A stretch of 64,000 nt of DNA. Origin: Lewinellaceae bacterium (GTDB taxonomy: Bacteria; Bacteroidota; Bacteroidia; Chitinophagales; Saprospiraceae). Shown here piece by piece: positions 1 through 7,547 of this stretch. Location of the stretch: the NCBI GenBank assembly GCA_020636095.1, contig JACJYN010000006.1, forward strand, positions 124,001-188,000. Reading direction: 5' to 3'. A program made the translations under genes and the position numbers. Numbering within the stretch: the stretch's first letter is position 1; every line of letters begins with the position of its first letter. Below the pieces are notes generated by a model that saw only the letters and a program-made list of their open reading frames with translations, did no database searches and was not told the origin of the DNA.

Positions 1-116
1 TCATACTTCTTGCGCGCCGCCGTATTGAGGCGGTAGTTGATTTCCGGCAGGCTCATCGTCTTAAGCCGGTTGGCGTACCAGGCCAGTTTATCGATTTGTG
101 CGCTTCGATTGCTCAT
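1..116 (-). CDS. Heparinase II/III-like protein, N-terminal fragment (cut by window edge)
   Basis: The first 38 codons of a minus-strand gene begin at the ATG complementary to 114-116 and run off the left edge with no stop. The visible peptide starts MSNRSAQIDKLAWYANRLKT and continues with a MSLPEINYRL segment. An N-terminal 'NRLKxMSxPEixyR' pattern is typical of heparinase II/III-family polysaccharide lyases in EPS clusters. That fits its place as the last visible gene of the EPS locus, 62 bp after the preceding membrane-protein gene. No catalytic region is visible, so the family call rests on about 20 residues and on context. It could also be another protein with a similar N-terminus. Confidence 0.45.
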   Translation of the reverse strand, partial: MSNRSAQIDKLAWYANRLKTMSLPEINYRLNTAARKKY

Positions 117-178
117 GGTGTTATTGCTGCTAGTTTTTGCCGTGTTTGGTTGTTGGTTGTCTGTGCTCAAAATAGCTT

Positions 179-952
179 TCAGGCTGCAACCTGTTCGGGC
201 TTGCGCAAAAAACGAGGTAAGCGCAAAAAGATAAAGGGCACCAACATAAGCAAGAAGGAAATATTGAGTTCCTCTACTTCACTGATGCCATTTTTGAGCA
301 TCTGGTTGTTGGTGAATATCCGGTTGAGGCCCATGAAAAGGATAATATTACCAACATAGAGCAGGCCCATCCAAAGCGGCGGAACGGGAATGTAAAGGTA
401 TTTTGTAAGCTGTCGGATACTGCGGCTAAACGTATGGAGCAGCGGCAGAACGAACAGGTAGAAAGCGAACAGGGCGATAAATACCCGCCTTGCCGTGAAA
501 ATCGCGGCCAGCCCTTCTTTCGGAGCCTCATCCATGGTCCGGGGGTTAAACAATTCGAGGTTGTGAATATTGAACTCTCCCTGAACGTTGCGTGCAGCCA
601 CGGTCTCCGGGGTGTCAAACCCTATCAGGCGCTGGCCCCAGCTGATCTCCTCTCCCAGGGAGACGAAGAAAATAAGGCCCAGCATCAGGAAGGCGTACCG
701 GCGGGTTAGGCTGAAATATATAGCCTGTTTGGCCGGGTCACGGAAATTCTTGGCATTGGCGAAAAGCAGGAGACAGCCGATCGTAGCCAGCAGATAATAT
801 ATGGCGCTCACATTTTCCAGAAAGCCATCCTCCCGGGTCAGTGCAAAGAACGGCGCCTGGGGCAGAAACATGATGAAGTAGGGAGCGATCACCAGGATCA
901 GCGCCGCCACTGGTGTAAGGCCTATGTTTTTAAATATTCCTTTGGTGTTCAT
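179..952 (-). CDS. Six-helix membrane protein of the EPS locus, unknown function
   Basis: I chose the start MNTKGIFKNIG (cat at 950-952) over an upstream in-frame ATG at 1030, because the upstream one would overlap the end of the preceding glycosyltransferase gene. The 257-residue product has about six hydrophobic segments, including GLTPVAALILVIAPYF, VSAIYYLLATIGCLLLF, FLMLGLIFFVSLGEE and SFLLMLVPFIFLRL. A conserved-looking SLGEEISWGQRLIGF stretch lies between helices 3 and 4. The family is not recognised. It sits 49 bp after a family 4 glycosyltransferase and before the heparinase-like gene, so a role in EPS assembly or modification in the inner membrane is an inference from position only. 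Confidence 0.75.
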   Translation of the reverse strand: MNTKGIFKNIGLTPVAALILVIAPYFIMFLPQAPFFALTREDGFLENVSAIYYLLATIGCLLLFANAKNFRDPAKQAIYFSLTRRYAFLMLGLIFFVSLGEEISWGQRLIGFDTPETVAARNVQGEFNIHNLELFNPRTMDEAPKEGLAAIFTARRVFIALFAFYLFVLPLLHTFSRSIRQLTKYLYIPVPPLWMGLLYVGNIILFMGLNRIFTNNQMLKNGISEVEELNISFLLMLVPFIFLRLPRFLRKPEQVAA

Positions 953-1001
953 AGTAAGAGAATTTTTGTATTGAACAATGGGGGGCTTTCTCAGGCGTAG
1001 G

Positions 1002-2126
1002 TTAAACGGCCATATCCTGATAAATTTCAATGTATCGTTCTGTCATACGGGAAATAGCGAATTCGGTTTCAATTCTGCGCCTTCCTTCTTCCCCCATTTG
1101 CTGGGCTTTTTCCGGATGGTCCAGCAAATAGGCGATTTTGTCGGCCATATCCTTTGGCGCCAGGGGCGTTACGAGGAAGCCGGTGCGGCCGTCGGCGACG
1201 ATTTCCGGCGTACCGCCCCCGTCGGTGGCCACAACCGGTTTGCCGATGGCCATATATTCGAGTATCGAATTGGAGATTCCTTCTCCATGGACGAGCGAGT
1301 TGGTGGCCAATACGCCAATGTCAAAGGCCTGAATGACGGATTCGACCTGCCGGATCAGCCCGGGCAGGATAATTCTGTTTTTGAATTTTGGCGGCACCAT
1401 AGCGGCGCATTTTTCCCAGTGAGGCCCGTCGCCGATGGCCAGGAAGCTCACCTTTCTGCCCTCTTCCAACAGCTGGATCGCCGCCTTTATGTAGGTGGGG
1501 TAATCCTTGCGGTCGTGAAAGGCGCCCACCATGCCTACGATTTTTCCTTCCTCAATATGAAAGCGGGTACGCGCCTCTTCGGAGGAAGATGCTTCCGGAA
1601 TGCGGTTAAAATCAAAGCCGTTGTACACGCATTGACTTCTGGACCCCGGCGCCCGGTAGGCCCTCAGGCCGGCTTCGGAGTTGCCGACGATCAGGTCGGA
1701 GAAGGGGAAAGAAAGCTTTGCCCAGAGGTACTTTTTGTTGGAAAGGCCCAGGTTGAGCGGCGCATCCGCTACACTGGCGTTGATGAGCTTGATACCCAGC
1801 GCCTTGGCTGCCGGAACGGTATAAATGCTCGACATGGAGCCCCAGCTGTGGATGATGTCCGGCATTGTCCTTTTGCACAGTTGGTATATGCTCAGGAAAA
1901 GCCGGGGATCTTTTTTGAACTTGCGAACGAAGGTATGCACCGGTATGCCAAGGCTGAAGATTTCTTCATACTGGACCTTGCCGGACAGGATGGCCACTGC
2001 CGGTTGATACCTTCCGTTATGGAGCAGCCCCTTCAGCAGCTCAATCATTCTGCGCTCTTTGCCCCCACGGGGCAAACTGTCAATGAGGAACAGGATTTTC
2101 ATGGGTTTTACGGAAGTCTTGACCAT
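1002..2126 (-). CDS. Glycosyltransferase family 4
   Basis: This 374-residue GT-B glycosyltransferase would transfer a sugar from a nucleotide donor to the lipid-linked EPS repeat at the inner face of the cytoplasmic membrane. The N-terminal acceptor domain carries the glycine-rich loop PRGGKERR (about residues 19-26). The C-terminal donor domain has the GT4 motif GEGISNSILEYMAIGKPVVA (about residues 278-297), with the E-x7-E spacing used for nucleotide-sugar binding, followed by TDGGGTPEIV. Only 2 bp separate its start from the stop of the upstream family 2 glycosyltransferase, so the two are very probably co-transcribed. A second in-frame start (MKILFLIDSLP, 2102) is possible and would remove eight residues. 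The sugar specificity cannot be read from the sequence. Confidence 0.9.
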   Translation of the reverse strand: MVKTSVKPMKILFLIDSLPRGGKERRMIELLKGLLHNGRYQPAVAILSGKVQYEEIFSLGIPVHTFVRKFKKDPRLFLSIYQLCKRTMPDIIHSWGSMSSIYTVPAAKALGIKLINASVADAPLNLGLSNKKYLWAKLSFPFSDLIVGNSEAGLRAYRAPGSRSQCVYNGFDFNRIPEASSSEEARTRFHIEEGKIVGMVGAFHDRKDYPTYIKAAIQLLEEGRKVSFLAIGDGPHWEKCAAMVPPKFKNRIILPGLIRQVESVIQAFDIGVLATNSLVHGEGISNSILEYMAIGKPVVATDGGGTPEIVADGRTGFLVTPLAPKDMADKIAYLLDHPEKAQQMGEEGRRRIETEFAISRMTERYIEIYQDMAV

Positions 2127-2128
2127 AA

Positions 2129-3067
2129 TTAGGCAAATTTTGTTTTAGAAATGGCCTGATAGAGTTGGCCGATAAGGCGGGGCCTGCCTGTCAGTATGAG
2201 CTCCGAGATCAGTCGTGCACTTAATCCGGGCCGGGCTTCCGCCAGCATGTTGCGATATTTTTCAACAGCGGTTTTCTCCCCTGCGATCTGCATAAAAAGC
2301 AAGCCGCGCAGGCATTTGCCGATGTATTTTTCTTTGTTGTACTTTTTCAGCGTGTCCATGTAAAACGGTTCATTGAGCAGTTCCCGGTAGGTTTGAACCC
2401 GAATGCTGATATCCGGTTTTCGGTTCGTTGCCGTTTCGGTGACGCCATGATCCGTACACCATATTTTTAATGGCTTGTGGATATAATATCGATTGGCCAC
2501 GGCGTCGATCTGATACCAGAAGGCGTCTTCGTGGCCAGGTAGTTTTTCATTCATTCGCTTGTCGCCCAGCAGTTCTGTCCGGGTTATTCCCCAGAAGTTG
2601 CCCCTGGCCTTGGCGGCGATCAGCTCGATGGGCAGGTACTGGTCGCGGTCCAGGCCGTGGCCGGAGAGCTGGCCGGTAGCGGTATCAATGGCGTTGCAGG
2701 TGATGGCGTTGATCGAAGGGTCCACCTCCTCGAGAACCCGCATCATGGTTTCGAAAGTTTCCGGGGCCAGTTGATCGTCATCGCCGATGGAACTGAACCA
2801 TTCTCCCCGGATTTGGCCAAAGGCGAAGTTGATGCCCCCCTTGAACCGTCGGTTTTTTTCGAGGTGGAAAATGCGAACCTGATCGTGAGTCTCGTATTTT
2901 TTCAGCAAGCAGGCCGTATGGTCCTCACTGCCGTTATTGACGATGATCAGTTCAAAATCCCGGTAGGTTTGCCGGAGCACACTGTCAATGGCCTGTTCAA
3001 CCAGATGAGCGCGGTTATAGGTCAGAATAATCAGGCTGATCTTTGGCGGTTCAGTATTCATGAGCAC
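2129..3067 (-). CDS. Glycosyltransferase family 2
   Basis: This 312-residue GT-A glycosyltransferase begins with the classic nucleotide-binding strand SLIILTYNRAHLVEQAIDSV (residues 11-30). It has the metal-binding acidic cluster GDDD at residues 95-98 after a GEWFSSI segment. The C-terminal third (YIGKCLRGLLFMQIAGEKTA onwards) is a less conserved helical tail. No transmembrane segment is evident, so it should act at the cytoplasmic membrane face. It lies between the flippase gene and the family 4 glycosyltransferase, separated from the latter by 2 bp. A start two codons downstream (ATG at 3061) is equally possible. It is probably an EPS repeat-unit glycosyltransferase; donor and acceptor are unknown. 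Confidence 0.9.
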   Translation of the reverse strand: MLMNTEPPKISLIILTYNRAHLVEQAIDSVLRQTYRDFELIIVNNGSEDHTACLLKKYETHDQVRIFHLEKNRRFKGGINFAFGQIRGEWFSSIGDDDQLAPETFETMMRVLEEVDPSINAITCNAIDTATGQLSGHGLDRDQYLPIELIAAKARGNFWGITRTELLGDKRMNEKLPGHEDAFWYQIDAVANRYYIHKPLKIWCTDHGVTETATNRKPDISIRVQTYRELLNEPFYMDTLKKYNKEKYIGKCLRGLLFMQIAGEKTAVEKYRNMLAEARPGLSARLISELILTGRPRLIGQLYQAISKTKFA

Positions 3068-3188
3068 TGCAATAATTATTGAGTCAAAATGATATGTGCC
3101 AATACTGCTCCAGCTCTTTGTCTTTGTTTTTTACGGATACAAATCCGGCAGGTTTCAAAAGCAGGATTGTAAATTTTGGGAATGCGGT

Positions 3189-3348
3189 GGTTCGGTATTC
3201 GGTATTCGCCTCCGTCACCGGCGGACCTTAGTCCGACGGAGGCCGTGGGCCCAAGCCGCTTTGGCGAGCGAAGGCCCAGTTGAGGTACGAAAACGGGCGG
3301 GATTCGGAGTTTGCAGCTTGTGAACTCCGAACTCCGAACAACCGAACC
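3189..3348. repeat. Imperfect intergenic hairpin 3' of the flippase gene
   Basis: GGTTCGG (3189-3195) faces CCGAACC (3342-3348), with further partial matches inward (TTCGG/CCGAA words). Nested inside is a perfect 9-bp stem, GCCTCCGTC at 3208-3216 and GACGGAGGC at 3235-3243. The structure begins 15 bp after the stop of the flippase gene on the minus strand. It resembles the other 3'-end palindromes in this window, but its core is not obviously of family A or B. Confidence 0.5.
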
Positions 3349-3362
3349 GCGAACCCCGCTCC

Positions 3363-4724
3363 TCACTTCGCCCAGATTCCTTTATCGGTCTTGTTCAACA
3401 ATTTATTCACCTGTATGGGGGAGATGATGGCCAGCGGCATCATGCAGACGACCGTGCCCAGCACGATGCCAACGGTTCCCATGTTCAGATAGGTGGCAAA
3501 GAATATGGAAACGGGAATATTCATCACGGCTGCTCCCAGCCAGGTGACCATTTGCAGCCAGATTTTGCCCGTTCCGTTGATCACGATGTTGAACATGTTG
3601 ACCCAGTTGGTAATGGATACGGAAATAGCAACCACCACGGAGAGCATAAAGGGGATTTGAAGTTTTCCCTGTAGCCACACATCGTAGAAAATGGGAGAAA
3701 AGGCCACCATCAACACGCCGATAACTATGGTGCCGATCCATATCTTAGTCACGCCGCGCATCGTTTTCCTCATCCATTCCATATCGCCTTTCTTGTAAGC
3801 CTCTATGTTGGCCCCCCAGAGCTGGTTGGTCAGAATGACAAACAGCATCAGGAAGATGGACAAATATTTGTAAGCGGCCTGAAAATGGGTTACACCTTCC
3901 AGGTTGACAAAGCCGGCGATCAGGAAATTGTTGGTCTGATGGATGATGATCATGGATATCCGAATGAGGAAAAACTGAAAACCCAGAGAAAACAGGGATC
4001 GGACGTGGATCATCTTGGCCAGCTTGAGCTTGGGCCGGTATTTTTTGAAGATGCCGGAAAAGTAGTAGAAACCGACAAACATAGGGATGAAGGCAAAGGT
4101 GAATGTCTTCGCTGCTCCGAAAAGGATCAGGGATTCCTTGGTCGTAAAGGAAATGATCAGAATGAGCACGAGGAACAGCACCTTGGTTACCGTGGCAAAG
4201 ATTTCCACTTTGCCGGTTTGCTGAAACGCATAGAACAGCTGGTACACCAGGGAGGATACAAAACGAATGGCAAAGGCGCCGAACATGAGCATGGCCAGAA
4301 TAGCGATCTCCTTGTTGAGGCTGGCATCTGCCTGCAGCCATTCCGCCCAGGGTAAGAACCAGCTGGCCGCAAAGAAAATGAGCGTAAAGCCGGAGAAGAC
4401 ACTTCCGACGATAAAGTAGGCCGTACTGACATAACCCTGCGCCAGTTCATCATCGCCATCGGCGACGGCTTCCCCAAACTTGTTGCGCAACCCATTGCCA
4501 ATGCCTACGTCCAACTGGGAAAACCAGTCGATCATAGAACTGAGGGTGAGGAAGATGCCGAACTTGTCGGGGCTCAGATAAGCCAGTGATATGGGGAAAT
4601 AGGCAAAGCCAATCAGTATGCCGATGCCTTTGAGGAAAACAGCCAGCAGTACATTCTTCTTCGCCTTGATCGTCCTTTCGTGTCCTTTTGCAACGTATTT
4701 ATTCCAAACTGCTTTGTAGTTCAT
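3363..4724 (-). CDS. Wzx-like oligosaccharide flippase (MATE/MVF superfamily)
   Basis: This 453-residue polytopic protein has about twelve hydrophobic segments. It begins with a basic cytoplasmic tail and GIGILIGFAYFPISLAYLSP, then FGIFLTLSSMIDWFSQLDVG, a layout typical of polysaccharide biosynthesis (Wzx/RfbX) flippases. The segment GIGNGLRNKFGEAVADGDDE after helix 2 is also characteristic of these exporters. It should flip undecaprenyl-linked repeat units across the inner membrane for the Wzy-like polymerase encoded at 11052-12464. It starts 23 bp after the CotH-like gene upstream and is followed by an imperfect hairpin. The substrate cannot be predicted. Confidence 0.88.
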   Translation of the reverse strand: MNYKAVWNKYVAKGHERTIKAKKNVLLAVFLKGIGILIGFAYFPISLAYLSPDKFGIFLTLSSMIDWFSQLDVGIGNGLRNKFGEAVADGDDELAQGYVSTAYFIVGSVFSGFTLIFFAASWFLPWAEWLQADASLNKEIAILAMLMFGAFAIRFVSSLVYQLFYAFQQTGKVEIFATVTKVLFLVLILIISFTTKESLILFGAAKTFTFAFIPMFVGFYYFSGIFKKYRPKLKLAKMIHVRSLFSLGFQFFLIRISMIIIHQTNNFLIAGFVNLEGVTHFQAAYKYLSIFLMLFVILTNQLWGANIEAYKKGDMEWMRKTMRGVTKIWIGTIVIGVLMVAFSPIFYDVWLQGKLQIPFMLSVVVAISVSITNWVNMFNIVINGTGKIWLQMVTWLGAAVMNIPVSIFFATYLNMGTVGIVLGTVVCMMPLAIISPIQVNKLLNKTDKGIWAK

Positions 4725-4747
4725 GGTGTCATTGGTGGTTCATGGGA

Positions 4748-7369
4748 TTACAAATCCTCGGTTGGCTCGCTGGTGGCTTTCCGCTCTTGTTCAAGCAGGA
4801 TATCTTTCACCTTTTCCGCATTTTCCGCAACCGGTATTCCATCCTGGGTTATGCCAGACTGCATTTCTACCAGGAAGGGGGAGGGCGTTTCGGCAAACTC
4901 GACCCTCTGGACAGTGACGAAGGCCGGGCCGAAGTTGTTTTTTTCCTGAAAAGCCGCTATGCCCACCTGGCTGTTGGTGAACCGGGCGTCGGCCAGTGAC
5001 ATGCTGGATTCGTCTTTGCAAACAACGCCGGCGGCGGCATTGCACAGGTCGATCCATCTGGCCTCGAGTTCGCTTTCCTCACCGGCGCTGATGCCTGCTC
5101 CGTCGACCGAGTTAAAGAACAGGTGGCTGAGGTTGAGTTCCACCCCCCGGAGGTTGATCCCGTTCCCTCCAATGTCGACAAAGGAAGAATTGCTGATGGA
5201 ACCGGTACAGAAGTCACCTTCAACGGCGTTGCCGGCAATATGGGTGAATAATGCCTGGTCGATGGCGAGTTCAGCGCGGATAACGCTGAGCAAGCTTTCG
5301 CCCTGTTTATTATTGGAGAAAATGCAGGAATGGATCGTCACCGGCGATTTATAAAAGGTGATGGCGCCCAAAGACTGCCCGCTTTCCTTTTCAGGGCCGG
5401 AGAGCTGGTCGAAGGTGGTGTGCGAGAAGTACGAAGGCTGTGCCGCATCGATTACCATCAGCCCTTTTCCTGATCCATCCGAAGAGTGGATCAGGACCGG
5501 GTTTTCCTCACTGCCCTGGCAGGAGGCCGGCGAATAACTGATGATCCTCGCCTGATTGGCCAGGTCGATCCGGGCGCCGGCTTCAATCTCGAAATGCTTA
5601 TTCGAGGGTATGACCAGATCCTGGTTAAGGGTCCATTCGCCCGCCGGTATGGTAATGGTATTTTGTTCTTCGTTCTGCTTGATGAAGTCAAAGGATGCGT
5701 AATTGGCCGCTCTGGCCTCTCCGAACCCGCTTTGCGCCAAAGAGGCTTCATCCGATTCCCGGAGTACCGGGGTTGTTTTGGCGCCAGGCGCCAGCCCCAG
5801 AAGGTTGTAGTGGGCTTTCAATTCTCCGGCCATGGCTTCCTCCCAGCGCAGGCCCTGCGGTATCGTAAAGTTGAACGCCAGGATTTCGCCTTTGGGCACT
5901 TTTACTTTAGAATCCAGCGCAATGGGTGCTTCCGGATAAAAACGGATGGAATCCCGCCAGGTCAGATAGTCGATCTGCAGAGGCATGTACTGTTGATTCT
6001 GCAAATAAATGTTTAGCCGGTTTCCGTCCTTTTGATTGAAATAAGCACTGAGTTGCTCGGACGCCGGAAAGAGGACGGACCGCATGTACCGCTGGTTGTC
6101 GTAGAGGAATTGAGTAGGATCCTCATAAAAAGGCCAGGTTTGATAAACTTTTTTCAGCAAAGCGTTCAATTTATCCTCGTTGCGCTTTAACAGATGGTCG
6201 AGGAACTGCACCTGGCTGACCTCCGCCGCCTCGCGGATATAGTACCGCTTGAACTCCAGGTTGTCGTAGATCATTCGAATAAAAGGAAGGCGCTCGAACC
6301 GGAAGTGGCGGGTCGCCGGCCGGGGTTTTTCCAAAAACAGGGCCAGTTCCAGGGGGTCATTGTCATACAGTTCTTCCCATTCCCGGGCTACCGGCTCCGC
6401 CAGGCCGGTCACGGGGTTGAAATAGTAGCGCAGGTTTTGTGCCGCCAGGGGGTGTTTGTTGTTCATCAGGTCACAAACGACAAATACCTGGGCCATCTTT
6501 TTCAAATCGAAGAGCTTACCGGGAGGCACGTCGCCCACCATGACTTGCTGCCACAGGCGCTTGATCATCAATACCTGGTCACGGGTTGCCGGATTTTGCA
6601 TCAGCCTGCCTTCCTGGTAGGGCTCCAGGCCTTTCTCTATTTTGAAGAAGACTCCTTCTCTGAGCCGGTTGTTCTCGATCAGGTATTTGTCGAAACGCTC
6701 CTCCATATAATAAATCCCACTCGATTTACCATTGATGGAGATATTTACAAAATCGACCCGCAGGCCCATCAGGCCTCTGTCTTTCATCAGCTCGAAGCCC
6801 AGCCAGTCAGTCAGGTATCCTCGGGTGGAAGGCAGGAGCATGGCAAAACGCTTCATCCCCATAAAGGTCTCATTGCCTTTGACTTTGACCTCAAACGACC
6901 ATTTTGCCGGGTTCCGGAGGTGGGATTTTGCCACCATGCCGGTCAGGCCAATTTTAACGTTAATGGTTTTGCCATTATGCGTCAGCTTGGCCGGGAACTC
7001 CTCGTTTTTGTACTCCGGAAGGATCAGGCCTTCCTTCATCGACATTTCCCGAAGGTACTGCAGGCGCAACAGGTGTTTGAATTTGATGTCTATGGCGATT
7101 TCGTCCAGCTCCGCCACCCTGCCTTTAGCATAGTTGCCGGCGAAGGAAAAGTCAAGTTTCACCAGCTTCTGCATGGCGTTGTTGAAGTAGGTGGTGTGCC
7201 CGGCTTCTTTCAGGTAAATGCCATATCGGAATACCGAAAAGAAAAGGACGACAACAACCAGCACCGCTCCCAGTCGTAAGGCCCAGGCGACCAGTGATCT
7301 GCGCTTCCTCAAAAAATCGCGGACGAGGCCAGGAAAGCGGGATATTTTATTTTTATTTTTGATTTTCAT
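4748..7369 (-). CDS. CotH-like membrane-anchored protein with C-terminal beta-helix (paralogue 1)
   Basis: The start MKIKNKNKISRFPG (cat 7367-7369) aligns with the start of the neighbouring paralogue; a longer in-frame ATG at 7513 would add 48 residues from a repetitive spacer. The product is 873 residues. It has a basic N-terminus, one membrane helix (LGAVLVVVVLFFSVFRYGIY, about 32-51), a CotH-like region with FVNISINGKSSGIYYMEERF, and a C-terminal right-handed beta-helix of short repeats (about 625-850). CotH proteins of spore coats are atypical protein kinases. Here the family's terminal WDxD metal-binding motif seems replaced by REWEEL after RYYFNPVTGLAEPVA, so kinase activity is doubtful. 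The anchored C-terminal domain should face the periplasm. It probably acts on the EPS or its anchoring. Confidence 0.8.
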   Translation of the reverse strand: MKIKNKNKISRFPGLVRDFLRKRRSLVAWALRLGAVLVVVVLFFSVFRYGIYLKEAGHTTYFNNAMQKLVKLDFSFAGNYAKGRVAELDEIAIDIKFKHLLRLQYLREMSMKEGLILPEYKNEEFPAKLTHNGKTINVKIGLTGMVAKSHLRNPAKWSFEVKVKGNETFMGMKRFAMLLPSTRGYLTDWLGFELMKDRGLMGLRVDFVNISINGKSSGIYYMEERFDKYLIENNRLREGVFFKIEKGLEPYQEGRLMQNPATRDQVLMIKRLWQQVMVGDVPPGKLFDLKKMAQVFVVCDLMNNKHPLAAQNLRYYFNPVTGLAEPVAREWEELYDNDPLELALFLEKPRPATRHFRFERLPFIRMIYDNLEFKRYYIREAAEVSQVQFLDHLLKRNEDKLNALLKKVYQTWPFYEDPTQFLYDNQRYMRSVLFPASEQLSAYFNQKDGNRLNIYLQNQQYMPLQIDYLTWRDSIRFYPEAPIALDSKVKVPKGEILAFNFTIPQGLRWEEAMAGELKAHYNLLGLAPGAKTTPVLRESDEASLAQSGFGEARAANYASFDFIKQNEEQNTITIPAGEWTLNQDLVIPSNKHFEIEAGARIDLANQARIISYSPASCQGSEENPVLIHSSDGSGKGLMVIDAAQPSYFSHTTFDQLSGPEKESGQSLGAITFYKSPVTIHSCIFSNNKQGESLLSVIRAELAIDQALFTHIAGNAVEGDFCTGSISNSSFVDIGGNGINLRGVELNLSHLFFNSVDGAGISAGEESELEARWIDLCNAAAGVVCKDESSMSLADARFTNSQVGIAAFQEKNNFGPAFVTVQRVEFAETPSPFLVEMQSGITQDGIPVAENAEKVKDILLEQERKATSEPTEDL

Positions 7370-7435
7370 GATCAAGTAATCCCTTGATGGTCTAACAAAT
7401 TGATCTGCATAACATTTTTGATTCTTGGAGAAGTC

Positions 7436-7510
7436 GGAAGTCGGAAGTCGGAATTGGGAACAGGGGTCAAAACGGATGTTCTCCATTGATCTTTCCGCCT
7501 TCCGACTTCC
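7436..7510. repeat. Hairpin between the two CotH-like genes
   Basis: GGAAGTCGGAAG at 7436-7447 is the perfect reverse complement of CTTCCGACTTCC at 7499-7510, embedded in GGAAGTC-type microrepeats. It lies 38 bp 3' of the upstream CotH-like gene. It could lower read-through or stabilise the 3' end of the upstream message. There is no T-tract, so a simple intrinsic terminator is unlikely. Confidence 0.55.
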
Positions 7511-7547
7511 CACTTTCGCCTTCCCACTTCCACCTTCCTCAACCCTT

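Noticed and set aside
978..2132. 384-codon open frame on the plus strand opposite the family 4 glycosyltransferase
   Set aside because: It lacks any motif, and the minus frame shows complete GT4 signatures.
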